A DNA stretch of 64,000 nt from JBBPYC01 sp038200275 (GTDB lineage Bacteria; Pseudomonadota; Gammaproteobacteria; Burkholderiales; Burkholderiaceae_C): assembly GCA_038200275.1 (NCBI GenBank), contig JBBPYC010000002.1:62001-126000 (forward strand), written 5' to 3'. Positions within the stretch are counted from its first letter, which is position 1. The number at the start of each line of letters is the position of its first letter. Shown here in pieces: positions 51,560-60,469 of the stretch. A model generated the notes under the pieces. That model was not told where the DNA came from. It was given only the letters and a program-made list of their open reading frames with translations, and ran no database searches. Position numbers and translations under genes: made by a program.

Positions 51560-52746
51560 GGTGACGCTGTGCCGCCGACCACGAACGGGCTGCCGCCGCC
51601 AGCCGCCTGTGCCGGCACGGCCGGCGCAGCCGGGGCTTGCACCGGCGCGGCAGCGGCCACGTTCACGCTGGGCGGCGGCCGAAACGCATCGGCTTCCAGG
51701 GCGAATTCAACATCGAAGTTCTCCTTCGGCGAACCCGGATAGCGCGTGGCCGGCGTCGGCGCCTTCACGTCGCGCAGGCCGGGTTGGGCGCCGAGTGTCT
51801 GCATGAGCGCTGCCGCATTCGTCGCCTGGCCGGAGATGCGCACCTTGAGGCCATCGAGCTGCAACGACGTCAACGCAGTGTCGTCGGGGATCACCTGGGT
51901 CAGGCGATCGAGCACGCGCAGCGGATCGACATGGTCGAAGAACACGTCGCGCAGCGTCGTCAGTCGGTCGGATGCTGCCACCAGCCCGGCACGTTTTGCG
52001 ACCATCGGCGCGGCCGACTGCGCAAGCCGCGCGTAGGCGTCTTCGGCCCGCAGCGCACGCCAATTCAACTGCACGGTGGGCGTCAGCAGCACGGCCAGCA
52101 GCAGCAGCGCGATCAGCAGCAGCAGCAGCAGGCGCCGGCGCCGGCCCGCCAGCGCGCGCGCGGCCCGGCGTGGTTCGCCGAAGCCGTGCAGCTGCATCGG
52201 CAGCGCTGCATCATCGCTGGCGACCGCCCAGACCTCGACTGCGGCCGGATCGTCGAGCCCTGGGGCCCCAAATGTCTGCGCAACCGAATACAGGCAGCGC
52301 TGCGCCCCGCTGCGCGATGCGAGCGCGATGTCGACCTGGCGCCGCCCATCGGCGGCGACCGTGCTGCGGTGGCCCCAGGTCAGGTCATCACGCGGAAACG
52401 GGCTGGCACTGGCGACGTCGAGCGCAACCGCATCGGCCAGCGCCGCTTCGTCCATTGCGGGGACGCGCAGATGACGGTGCAGCACCTGGTCTTCCGGTAG
52501 CTCCACCGCAGTGGCGTAGGAAGCAGAAGCCACATTACCGACGCGGCGCGGCGCGGCGGGCTTGAAGGTCTGGCCGTCCAGCCAACGCTCGCTGCCGTCT
52601 GCGCGCAACAGTCGCACCGGCTGCGACGGGGTCAGCCACGCGCACGCGCGCGTACGAAGCAACGCCTGCCAGCCCGCGCGCAAGTCGCGTCCGAAGCTGC
52701 TCAGGTCGATGCCGAACAGGCGCGATTCATGGGAGAGTGAAGGCAT
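51556..52746 (-). CDS. gspL: Type II secretion protein GspL (PilM/PilN-like)
   Basis: The 396-residue protein has a cytoplasmic actin-like part (about 1-200), a membrane helix (RLLLLLLIALLLLAVLLTPT), and a periplasmic ferredoxin-like fold (LRVLDRLTQVIPDDTALTSL and GLKVRISGQATNAAALMQTL) like PilN. In the secretion machine it recruits the GspE ATPase to the membrane. The tail is alanine/proline-rich and ends AGGGSPFVVGGTASP. A 210-bp gap separates it from gspK, while most other joints in the operon overlap. Confidence 0.85.
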   Translation of the reverse strand: MPSLSHESRLFGIDLSSFGRDLRAGWQALLRTRACAWLTPSQPVRLLRADGSERWLDGQTFKPAAPRRVGNVASASYATAVELPEDQVLHRHLRVPAMDEAALADAVALDVASASPFPRDDLTWGHRSTVAADGRRQVDIALASRSGAQRCLYSVAQTFGAPGLDDPAAVEVWAVASDDAALPMQLHGFGEPRRAARALAGRRRRLLLLLLIALLLLAVLLTPTVQLNWRALRAEDAYARLAQSAAPMVAKRAGLVAASDRLTTLRDVFFDHVDPLRVLDRLTQVIPDDTALTSLQLDGLKVRISGQATNAAALMQTLGAQPGLRDVKAPTPATRYPGSPKENFDVEFALEADAFRPPPSVNVAAAAPVQAPAAPAVPAQAAGGGSPFVVGGTASP

Positions 52747-52956
52747 TGACCAGAGAAGTAGGTATCCGGGCGGCGGTCATTGACATGGGGCAGACCGCAG
52801 CGAGGCGGAATTATCCCGCACTGCAATAAGACCATTCGGCAATTGAGTCCGGGCCTGCCTCAACCCGGTCGCGGCTTCGCCGATCGATTGTTTTAGCATC
52901 CGGGCCGCCCGTCGCCTTAACGCTTGCTTAAGCGTTGCCGGTGCGCCAACGGAGCA

Positions 52957-53805
52957 TCAACCACTTGGCACCGCCTCGATTCGGCGCGACTTGTGAAAGG
53001 TTGTCCATGGCAGCCCGGACTTGGCAGAAAACCGCAGGCTCACGCCGCGGCCAATCAGCGCGAACCCGCCGCTGGCGAGCGGCACGCGTGCGCGCATCCG
53101 GTACCGGCTGCCCGCGCCGCCATCGATGAACCCGGCTTCCAGCCCGGTGGTGTCGATGCCGACACGGCCGGCGCTGCGGCCCGCGGCGATCGCCTGTGCC
53201 TTGCCCAAGTCACCGCCGGCCAGCACCACCAGCACCGGCAGCGGCGCAGCCAGCAGATTGACCCGGCCGCTGCCGCGCAGGTCCGCAGTCACGAGCGGTG
53301 CGATCCGAGCAAAAAGCGGATAGTCCAGCCCTGGCACGCGCAGCAGATCTTCCGTTGCTTCGAATCCGATAGCACGGCCCCGTGCATCCTTCTGCGTTCG
53401 TACGGTCTCCGTTGCGAGCGCCAAGGCTTCGGCTGCGGGTGGACCCAGACCGCCAGCGATCCGGTAGAGCGCGGCCAGTAGCGGTGGCGGCGCGGCGTTG
53501 ACGTCGATCAGGCCGTTCACCGGCACGATTTCGACGCTGATCGGCGTACTTCGGTAATTGGCGTCGATGACCGACAGCACGGCCAGCGGGGTCGGCAGCG
53601 CGGCCATCTGCTGCAGAACCAGTTCGATCGCGCCATCGCCCAGCGCCTGCGCGACGACGCTCTGGCGCGCGAGCGACACGATCCGGACGTTGTCGCGCAC
53701 GGCGTGGCTCGCGCCAGTCACCAACACCGCCAGCGCCGCGACTATCCACAACACGGCGATCAGCACCATGCCGCGCGGTTGGGTACGGGTGTGCGGGTGC
53801 GTCAC
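52957..53805 (-). CDS. gspK: Minor pseudopilin GspK
   Basis: The 282-residue tip pseudopilin begins after a GTG at 53805 that overlaps the gspJ stop. The prepilin helix PRGMVLIAVLWIVAALAVLV lacks the usual glutamate at +5, as is normal for GspK. The large globular domain has VEIVPVNGLIDVNAAPPPLL and two helix-hairpin-like parts including IGFEATEDLLRVPGLDYPLF. It caps the pseudopilus with GspI and GspJ. Earlier in-frame starts up to 53892 lie inside gspJ. Confidence 0.92.
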   Translation of the reverse strand: MTHPHTRTQPRGMVLIAVLWIVAALAVLVTGASHAVRDNVRIVSLARQSVVAQALGDGAIELVLQQMAALPTPLAVLSVIDANYRSTPISVEIVPVNGLIDVNAAPPPLLAALYRIAGGLGPPAAEALALATETVRTQKDARGRAIGFEATEDLLRVPGLDYPLFARIAPLVTADLRGSGRVNLLAAPLPVLVVLAGGDLGKAQAIAAGRSAGRVGIDTTGLEAGFIDGGAGSRYRMRARVPLASGGFALIGRGVSLRFSAKSGLPWTTFHKSRRIEAVPSG

Positions 53806-54569
53806 GACTGGGTGTCGCCGACCACGAAGCCACCGTCGCCGCCGCGTTCGCCGCTCGGCAGCGCGCGCATCGGAATCACCAGCTCTGGCCATGCGCCGTT
53901 TTCGGTGGTGATGCGCAGATTCACGCGGTCCGGCAGGCGGTCATCGACCGGCCAGCCGGGCACCCATTCGGACGGCATCACGCGGCCGTTTTCGTAACTG
54001 ACGGAGAAAGCAGAGACGCCGCCGACCAGCGCGCGCGCGGTGGCGTTGGACCAGTCGGGGAAACCGGGGCTATCGAACCACGGGACGAAGCGCAGTACAA
54101 GTGCGCGCCGGCCCGCAACAGGCTCTACGCCGAGCTTGAAGAACGTCCGGCCGCCAGCACCGTAGCGCGCCGGCATGATGCCAATCCACGCAAGCGCATC
54201 CGGTGCGCCCGCAAACATCACACGGCCGCCGGCTGTTTGCGCTTGCAGCGAGTCGACCTTGCGGCCCGAAACCTCGCCCAGCACGTTGCGCAGGAACGTG
54301 CTGACCACGCGAAAATCATCGGACTGCGCCAGCCGCTGGTCGATCTTTTCACCGGCCTGCCCCACTGTGCGCAACGCGCCGGCCAGGCCCAACATCAGCA
54401 GCGATAGAAGCACCAGCACGACAAGCATTTCGAGCAGCGTAAAACCACGCCCCTGCCCAGGCTTCGCTCCCGTGGGTCGGCTCTCGCCTACCCCCCACCT
54501 GGGGCGACGCTTGCGGCCTGGCAAAGTCAGCTCCGCAGGGTCTTTTGAAATTCGATATATCGGTTTCAT
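53802..54569 (-). CDS. gspJ: Minor pseudopilin GspJ
   Basis: The prepilin cleavage site is GQGRGFTLLEMLVVLVLLSL, with E+5 present. The globular part includes MPARYGAGGRTFFKLGVEPV and VNLRITTENGAWPELVIPMR, matching GspJ. The start is uncertain: the ATG at 54569 gives an unusually long leader of about 40 residues before the cleavage glycine, and a downstream start is possible. The C-terminus ends GGDGGFVVGDTQS, resembling the tails of GspL and the N/C protein. Confidence 0.88.
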   Translation of the reverse strand: MKPIYRISKDPAELTLPGRKRRPRWGVGESRPTGAKPGQGRGFTLLEMLVVLVLLSLLMLGLAGALRTVGQAGEKIDQRLAQSDDFRVVSTFLRNVLGEVSGRKVDSLQAQTAGGRVMFAGAPDALAWIGIMPARYGAGGRTFFKLGVEPVAGRRALVLRFVPWFDSPGFPDWSNATARALVGGVSAFSVSYENGRVMPSEWVPGWPVDDRLPDRVNLRITTENGAWPELVIPMRALPSGERGGDGGFVVGDTQS

Positions 54570-54689
54570 CAGTCTGGAGAAACACCTGTGACAGGGCCGC
54601 TCCTGTCCACAGCCCGTGCGGAGGTTGGATGCCCTGGCTTCATTGGCCACGGGCAGCGCAAGCGCCGAAGCTGACGAATAGGAGCCGGC

Positions 54690-55103
54690 TCATTGCGACG
54701 CCACCGGCAGTGGTGGTTTGCGTTCTGGCTTCAGAGTGGTCAGGTCGATCGAGCGGCGGCGGCCGTTGTCGTCCCATTGAACCGAAAGCGCGAGTTCATA
54801 CAAAGGGGGCACTTGCGGGTTGGCGGCGGCCTGGGTCGGATAAGGCGCACTGCGCGCGCTCCAGGCAAAATTTGCCGAGCGGCCCGCTTCATTCCAGCCA
54901 CCGGGCGGCAACGCGTCGTGCAACGCGAGCAGCGATTCGGCCAGTTCACTGGCTTGTGTGACGCGTCCGATCTCCCCGACATTGCGCGCGCTGCTGCCAG
55001 TGGCACGATATAGCATGCCAAGCGAAATGCCCATGATCGCAAATGCAACCAGCAGCTCGAGCAACGTGAAGCCGCGCTGAACGCGTTTTGAATTTCGGCT
55101 CAC
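54690..55103 (-). CDS. gspI: Minor pseudopilin GspI
   Basis: The 137-residue product starts with a GTG and has the prepilin motif VQRGFTLLELLVAFAIMGIS. The short globular domain (ASELAESLLALHDALPPGGW and LYELALSVQWDDNGRRRSID) is typical of GspI. It nucleates the pseudopilus tip with J and K. Its start overlaps the gspH stop as GTGA. Confidence 0.9.
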   Translation of the reverse strand: MSRNSKRVQRGFTLLELLVAFAIMGISLGMLYRATGSSARNVGEIGRVTQASELAESLLALHDALPPGGWNEAGRSANFAWSARSAPYPTQAAANPQVPPLYELALSVQWDDNGRRRSIDLTTLKPERKPPLPVASQ

Positions 55104-55576
55104 GAGCCGATGCCTTCCTGCTCGACCCGGCCGAACAGCCAGTCCACCCGGAGCCGCACCCCGCTGCCGGACGGCCGCACGATGTCGATACTGCCGCCGG
55201 TAGCGCCGCCGCCGGGCAGAAATCGGATCGATGCGAAGCGGCCAGCGGTGATCTCCTGGTTCGCCACCGTGGCCCGCATCACGAGCGGCTCGGGCAACCG
55301 GTGCGTCGCACCGCCTTCCACACCGTAGCTGCGCGCAGCCGTGTCGACGATGAATCGCACATCCGCACCCACGCTGATCGCCCGGGTGCGCGCGCTGCGC
55401 ATGTCGGTGATCATGCTGCGCACGCTGTCACGGTATTGCGCGGCCTCGCGCAGCTTGCCGAACGCCAGCGGCACCAGCGCGACCAGCATGGCCAGAATCG
55501 CGAATACCACCAGCAGTTCGACCAGCGAGAAGCCGCGCAGGCGGCGCAACCCCGATGCCGCGCCCACGCGCCGCAC
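55100..55576 (-). CDS. gspH: Minor pseudopilin GspH
   Basis: The prepilin motif is RGFSLVELLVVFAILAMLVA, followed by DMRSARTRAISVGADVRFIV and a beta-rich domain ending RLRVDWLFGRVEQEG, as in GspH/FimT proteins. The GTG at 55576, 4 bp after the gspG stop, gives 158 residues and a short leader, and is preferred over the longer open frame to 55633 inside gspG. Confidence 0.88.
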   Translation of the reverse strand: MRRVGAASGLRRLRGFSLVELLVVFAILAMLVALVPLAFGKLREAAQYRDSVRSMITDMRSARTRAISVGADVRFIVDTAARSYGVEGGATHRLPEPLVMRATVANQEITAGRFASIRFLPGGGATGGSIDIVRPSGSGVRLRVDWLFGRVEQEGIGS

Positions 55577-55580
55577 CGCG

Positions 55581-56033
55581 TTACTTGACGTTCCGGACGT
55601 CGGCGTTCTCCCCCTCGCCGCCCGGTGCGCCATCCGCCCCCAGCGAGGTGATCTCGATCGTGCCGCCCGGGCCCGAGCCGTTGTAGCGGTATGGCCGACT
55701 CCACGGGTCGGTCGGTACCGCGCCGCCCTTCAAATACGGGCCGGCCCAGCCGTTTGCGGAACCCGGTTTGGCGACGAGTGCGCCCAGGCCCTCTTCGGTG
55801 GTCGGGTAGCGGCCGACGTCGAGCTTGAAGATCTCAAGGGCCTTGTCCAGGTCGGCGATCTGGACCGCGGCCGTCTTCGACTTGGCACCACCCAACTGGC
55901 CCAGCACCCGTGGGCCGACCAAGCCGGCGAGCAAGGTCAGGATGGCCAGCACGACCAGCAGTTCGATCAGCGTGAAACCCCGCGAACGCACGCGAGTCGG
56001 AGCACGTTTTGAAGCAAAAAAAGCAATTTTCAT
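55581..56033 (-). CDS. gspG: Major pseudopilin GspG
   Basis: The 150-residue major subunit has the cleavage site RSRGFTLIELLVVLAILTLL. The GspG-specific features are KALEIFKLDVGRYPTTEEGL, WAGPYLKGGAVPTDPWSRPY and the calcium-loop region SLGADGAPGGEGENADV. Pseudopilus filaments of GspG push substrates through the secretin. It lies 12 bp after gspF. Confidence 0.96.
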   Translation of the reverse strand: MKIAFFASKRAPTRVRSRGFTLIELLVVLAILTLLAGLVGPRVLGQLGGAKSKTAAVQIADLDKALEIFKLDVGRYPTTEEGLGALVAKPGSANGWAGPYLKGGAVPTDPWSRPYRYNGSGPGGTIEITSLGADGAPGGEGENADVRNVK

Positions 56034-56045
56034 GAGGTAAAAATT

Positions 56046-57314
56046 CTATACAGCCAAGTCATTGATCGACAAGATGCCGAGCAGGATGGAAACGATGATG
56101 CTGGCGATCACGACGCCCAGCACGAGGATCAGCACTGGCTCGACCAACGTCAGCGAACGCTTGATGCCGGTCTCCACTTCGCGGTTCAGGATGGTGGCGA
56201 GCTCCAGCATCATGGTGCCGATGCGACCAGTCTCCTCGCCGACGCGCACGAGGTTGATCGCAATCGGCTCGAAGATCTGCGTGGCGATCATCGCCTGCAC
56301 GACCTTGCCGCCTTCCTTGACGGACGGTGCAATCGTTTCCAAGCGCTGACGCAACCGCGCGTTGCCGACGGTCTCGCTCGCGATGTGCAGGGCCGAGAGC
56401 ATCGGCACGCCGTTGCCCAGCAAGGTGCCCAGCGACCGCGCGAACAACGTGAGCTGATATTTGAGCATCAGCCCGCCTAGGATCGGCATGCGCAGCATCA
56501 GCGCCTGCCACCAGTCGCGGCCGGATGCCGAGCGAAACCACCGCATCAAGAGCCACACCACCAGCGCGATGCCGATGCCGATAAACACGCCGTAGTCGGT
56601 GAATGCGCGGCCCGCAATCATCACGATGCGCGTGGGCAGCGGCAGCGCATCGCCCATGTCGGTGAACAGTTTTTCGAACTGCGGCACCACGAAGCCGAGC
56701 ATCGCGATCACCGACAGCACCGCCACGCCGACCAGGATCATCGGATAGATGGTGGCCGACACCACGCTCTCGCGCAGCGCGCGCAACCGCTCCAGATGCT
56801 CGACCAGCCGCGTCAGCACTTCGGACAACTGGCCGCTGGCTTCGCCCGAACGCACCATGTTGATGTAGAAATCGCCGAACAGGTCCCGATGCCGACCGAG
56901 TGCGCGGCTGAACGGCACACCGCCCTTCACGTCGTCGAGCACCTGCTGGAGCAACTGCATCACAGCTGGCTTGGCTGCCATCTCGATCAGCACGCGCAGC
57001 GCGTTGTCGAGCGCCAGGCCCGCGCGCAGCATGATTGCGAGTTCGGTGGTGAACGCCTGCACGTCCTTGCGATCGGCGGGTGCGCGGGCGGCACGGCCGC
57101 TCATTTTGCGGCGTCCTGGTCCTGCCGAAAGCGCTGCACCGGGCCGGGCCACAGCAGCGCCCCAAGCGCCAGCCTGTGCGGTGCCTTCGATGCGGATCGG
57201 CGTCAGTCCGCGATCCCGCAATTGCTTCAGCACCACCAGATTATTGTCTGCGTCGCTGTGCCCCTCCACTACCTCGCCGTCGCTTTGCGCAGCGCGCCAG
57301 ACGAACTCAGCCAT
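56046..57314 (-). CDS. gspF: Type II secretion platform protein GspF
   Basis: The 422-residue polytopic protein has two repeated cytoplasmic helical domains (FTTELAIMLRAGLALDNALR and FARSLGTLLGNGVPMLSALH) and three membrane helices (YPMILVGVAVLSVIAMLGFV, FIGIGIALVVWLLM and the C-terminal LILVLGVVIASIIVSILLGI). It is the central inner-membrane rotor/adaptor for the GspE ATPase. Its start overlaps the end of gspE by 8 bp. Confidence 0.95.
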   Translation of the reverse strand: MAEFVWRAAQSDGEVVEGHSDADNNLVVLKQLRDRGLTPIRIEGTAQAGAWGAAVARPGAALSAGPGRRKMSGRAARAPADRKDVQAFTTELAIMLRAGLALDNALRVLIEMAAKPAVMQLLQQVLDDVKGGVPFSRALGRHRDLFGDFYINMVRSGEASGQLSEVLTRLVEHLERLRALRESVVSATIYPMILVGVAVLSVIAMLGFVVPQFEKLFTDMGDALPLPTRIVMIAGRAFTDYGVFIGIGIALVVWLLMRWFRSASGRDWWQALMLRMPILGGLMLKYQLTLFARSLGTLLGNGVPMLSALHIASETVGNARLRQRLETIAPSVKEGGKVVQAMIATQIFEPIAINLVRVGEETGRIGTMMLELATILNREVETGIKRSLTLVEPVLILVLGVVIASIIVSILLGILSINDLAV

Positions 57315-59034
57315 CGTTTCGGTCCTGCGTCACGCGCAGCAGCTCGTCGAGGCTGGTGGTACCGGCTGCGACCTTGCGCAGTCCGTCTTCATAGAGCGTC
57401 AGCATGCCGGCCTGCGTCGCATGCGTTTGCAGCGCGCCCGCATCGAGGTTGTCCAGAATCGCGCGGCGCATCCGCTCGTCGAGCACCAACAGTTCGTGAA
57501 TGCCGGTGCGGCCCTGGTAGCCGCTGTCGCGACACTGCGCGCAACCCGCCGGTTGATAAATCACCGGGTCGTCGCCGCAGAACCGCCGCAGGCCGCTGGA
57601 GTCCAACAGTTCGTCCGTCGGGTGATACGGCGTCTTGCAATGCGAGCACAACCGGCGCACGAGGCGCTGCGCGAGCACCGCGTTCACCGCCGAGGTGATC
57701 AGGTAGCGCTCGACGCCCATGTCCTGCATCCGGATGATCGCGCTCGCGGCCGTGTTCGTGTGCAAAGTGGATAGCACCAAGTGACCCGTGAGCGCCGACT
57801 GCACCGCAATCTGGGCCGTTTCGCCGTCGCGCATCTCGCCGATCATGATGATGTCCGGGTCCTGCCGCAGGATCGAGCGCAGCGCGTTCGCGAACGACAG
57901 GCCAATCTGCGGATGCACTTGAATCTGGTTGATGCCTTCGAGCTGATACTCGACCGGGTCTTCGACCGTGATGATCTTGTTGGCGCTGGCGTCGATCTTC
58001 GACAGGCCGGCATACAGCGTGGTGGTTTTTCCCGAGCCGGTCGGGCCGGTGACCAGCACGATGCCGTGCGGGCGCTGCAGCAATGCGGTGAAGCGCTCGA
58101 AGTTGTCGCGCGCAAACCCCATGTCTTCCAGGCTGAAGCGCACGCTGGCGCGGTCCAGCACGCGCATCACGACGCTCTCGCCGTGCACAGTCGGCACGGT
58201 GGACACGCGCAGGTCGAGTTCGCGGCCTTTTACGCGGGTTTTGATGCGTCCGTCCTGCGGCAGCCGCCGTTCGGCGATGTCGAGATGCGCGAGCAGCTTG
58301 ACGCGCGAGCTGACGGCAGCGCCGTGCTTCGGCGGCACCGGCTCGGCCGACGAGATCACGCCGTCCACGCGGTAGCGCACATGCAGTCCGTCGTCGAACG
58401 GCTCCAGGTGGATGTCGGACGCGCGCAACTCAATCACGCGGCCGATGATTGCGTTGACGAGCCGGATCACGGGCGCTTCGCTGGCCAAGTCTTTCAAATG
58501 CTCGACGAAGTCACCGGAGTCCTGGTTGTCGAACGCCGTGTCCGCCGCATCTGTTTCATTATTCGCATCAAGCGAATGGGTCAACGCCTTCTCGATGTCG
58601 GCTTCAAGTGCGAGCCACGGATGGATGTCGAGCCCGGTCGTCAGCTTCAGCGCCTTGAGAACGAACGCGTCCTGCGGCACCGCCATCGCCACTTCGAGCT
58701 GGCTGCCATGCTGGCGCAACGGGTAAACACTGTGGGTGCGCAAAAATTCCGGCAGCAGACCGTCGACATCGGGCGCCACTGCAGGGAAGTCGTTCTCGCT
58801 GGCCAGCGGCAGGTCGAGCTGCTGCGACAAAAACTGCATCACGTCCGGGTCCGATACCAGCCCAAGGCTGACCAGCACGCGACCGAGCCGACCTCCCATT
58901 TGTTGCTGTGCGGCCAGCGAACGTTCCAGGTCGCGCGCGCTGAGCTTGTTGGCACCCAGCAGCAGTTCGCCCAACCGGGGCCGCGCTGCGCCGAAGTCTG
59001 GCTCAATGGCTACAGAAGCAGGAACGGCCGACAT
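57307..59034 (-). CDS. gspE: Type II secretion ATPase GspE
   Basis: The 575-residue hexameric ATPase has an N-terminal GspE_N-type domain (LGELLLGANKLSARDLERSL) and the ASDIHLEPFDDGLHVRYRVD segment. Walker A is VTGPTGSGKTTTLYAGLSKI near residue 330, and it also has an Asp-box IITVEDPVEY, Walker B DIIMIGEMRDGETA and a His box. A tetracysteine zinc site is visible (CSHC and CAQC). The ATG at 59034 is chosen over an upstream frame opening at 59109. It is the first gene of the operon, 93 bp after the glycosyltransferase gene. Confidence 0.96.
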   Translation of the reverse strand: MSAVPASVAIEPDFGAARPRLGELLLGANKLSARDLERSLAAQQQMGGRLGRVLVSLGLVSDPDVMQFLSQQLDLPLASENDFPAVAPDVDGLLPEFLRTHSVYPLRQHGSQLEVAMAVPQDAFVLKALKLTTGLDIHPWLALEADIEKALTHSLDANNETDAADTAFDNQDSGDFVEHLKDLASEAPVIRLVNAIIGRVIELRASDIHLEPFDDGLHVRYRVDGVISSAEPVPPKHGAAVSSRVKLLAHLDIAERRLPQDGRIKTRVKGRELDLRVSTVPTVHGESVVMRVLDRASVRFSLEDMGFARDNFERFTALLQRPHGIVLVTGPTGSGKTTTLYAGLSKIDASANKIITVEDPVEYQLEGINQIQVHPQIGLSFANALRSILRQDPDIIMIGEMRDGETAQIAVQSALTGHLVLSTLHTNTAASAIIRMQDMGVERYLITSAVNAVLAQRLVRRLCSHCKTPYHPTDELLDSSGLRRFCGDDPVIYQPAGCAQCRDSGYQGRTGIHELLVLDERMRRAILDNLDAGALQTHATQAGMLTLYEDGLRKVAAGTTSLDELLRVTQDRNDG

Positions 59035-59127
59035 GGTGGGCAATTGAGTGGGAAGACGGTTGGAGGAAAAGCGGAGTGGGAATTTTGATGCCAACAGGCG
59101 AACCCTCAAGCCGCCGTGGCAGGTTGG

Positions 59128-59907
59128 TCAGTGCGAAGCAGCCTGGAGCCGTTTGAAGTCCCGATAAGACGTTGAGCTCCACAGCCGCACCAAGCTGCGC
59201 ACGTGCCACAGCAGATGTTGCGTGCTGCGCCGGGTGGCACGGTTGCCCTCATGCAGCACGCGGGCTGCGTCGACCCGCACGATGCGCCAGCCCGCCAATC
59301 TCATCCGGATGCACAAGTCGACGTCCTCGCAATACATGTGAAAGCGACTGTCGAAGCCGCCGAGTGCTGCAAACACCGGTGCAGGAAATACGAGAAACGC
59401 CGCGTTGACCCAGTCCGGCGCAGACTCCGCGCTGCCGGTTGGCTCGGATTTCGTATAGCGCTGCAACAGCGCCAGCGGCGTGGGCAAACGCCGCTCGTGA
59501 TCCTGCGCCCGGCCGCTTAAGCCAATCTGAACGGGGTAGGCGCAGCCCACGTCGGCAGGCACCAGGGCATCGATCAACAACGCCAGCGGGTCGCCAATCA
59601 ACCGAACGTCCGGATTCATCACAGCGAAATAGCGGCTGGCAACGGTCGAACCGTCGACGGCAAATGCGGCATTATGATTGGCCGCGAAACCGGTGGGCTG
59701 CAGGTTTGGCAAGATCACGAGTTCGAACGGCCAGCTTCCGGCGTCGAGTTCGCGCTGCAGCGCCGGCTCCGGCCGGTTCAGCGTCACCAGCACGCGCCGC
59801 AAATGGCCGGTGTGCAATGCAGCAAGCTGCGCGACGAGGGCAGTGACCTGCGCCCCGTGGCCGTGGCTTACGATCGATATGGTGAGACTGGCACCGCCAG
59901 GATTCAC
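59128..59907 (-). CDS. GT2 glycosyltransferase, rhamnosyltransferase-like
   Basis: From the GTG at 59907 the 259-residue protein reads LTISIVSHGHGAQVTALVAQ, NLQPTGFAANHNAAFA, SRYFAVMNPDVRLIGDPLAL and LGGFDSRFHMYCEDVDLCIR, the pattern of GT2 rhamnosyltransferases such as WbbL/RfbF. The acidic pair NPD replaces D-x-D, as in that subgroup. It is the last gene of the rhamnose operon and probably adds L-rhamnose to a surface glycan. The open frame upstream to 60276 lies inside rfbC and is spurious. Confidence 0.85.
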   Translation of the reverse strand: MNPGGASLTISIVSHGHGAQVTALVAQLAALHTGHLRRVLVTLNRPEPALQRELDAGSWPFELVILPNLQPTGFAANHNAAFAVDGSTVASRYFAVMNPDVRLIGDPLALLIDALVPADVGCAYPVQIGLSGRAQDHERRLPTPLALLQRYTKSEPTGSAESAPDWVNAAFLVFPAPVFAALGGFDSRFHMYCEDVDLCIRMRLAGWRIVRVDAARVLHEGNRATRRSTQHLLWHVRSLVRLWSSTSYRDFKRLQAASH

Positions 59908-59917
59908 CGCCCGGTGC

Positions 59918-60469
59918 TCAGCCCGCAAACACTTCGGCTTGCGCAAACGGCACGCCTTGCGCGTCCTTCGCCGACAAGCTCGGTGCAACGCCGATGTCGG
60001 GCCACTGGATGCCGAGTTGCGGGTCGTTCCAGGCGATGCAGCGTTCGTGCTTGGGGGCGTAGTAGTCGGTCGTCTTGTAGAGAAACTCGGTGCCGTCCTG
60101 CAGCACCAAAAAGCCATGACCGAAACCGGGCGGCACCCACAGTTGGGTATGCGTCTGGTCGTTGAGCTCCACACCGACCGACTGACCAAACGTGGCCGAG
60201 CCGCGTCGCAAATCGACCGCCACATCGAACACGGCCCCGCGCACCACCCGCACCAGCTTGCCCTGCGGCTGCTCAATCTGATAGTGCAGGCCGCGCAACA
60301 CCCCGCGTGTGCTCTTTGAATGGTTGTCCTGCACGAATTTGAGGGCCAGACCCGTCGCTTCAGCGAACGCCTGCTCGTTGTAAGACTCGTAGAAAAACCC
60401 GCGCGCGTCGCCGAATACGCGCGGCTCGATCAGCAGCACGTCGGGAATCTTCAGCGGCGTGACCTTCAC
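59918..60469 (-). CDS. rfbC: dTDP-4-dehydrorhamnose 3,5-epimerase
   Basis: The 183-residue cupin enzyme epimerises dTDP-4-keto-6-deoxyglucose. Landmarks are VFGDARGFFYESYNEQAFAE, FVQDNHSKSTRGVLRGLHYQ with the catalytic histidine in L-R-G-L-H, VFDVAVDLRRGSATFG and WVPPGFGHGFLVLQDGTEFL. The GTG at 60469 overlaps the rfbA stop as GTGA. Confidence 0.95.
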   Translation of the reverse strand: MKVTPLKIPDVLLIEPRVFGDARGFFYESYNEQAFAEATGLALKFVQDNHSKSTRGVLRGLHYQIEQPQGKLVRVVRGAVFDVAVDLRRGSATFGQSVGVELNDQTHTQLWVPPGFGHGFLVLQDGTEFLYKTTDYYAPKHERCIAWNDPQLGIQWPDIGVAPSLSAKDAQGVPFAQAEVFAG

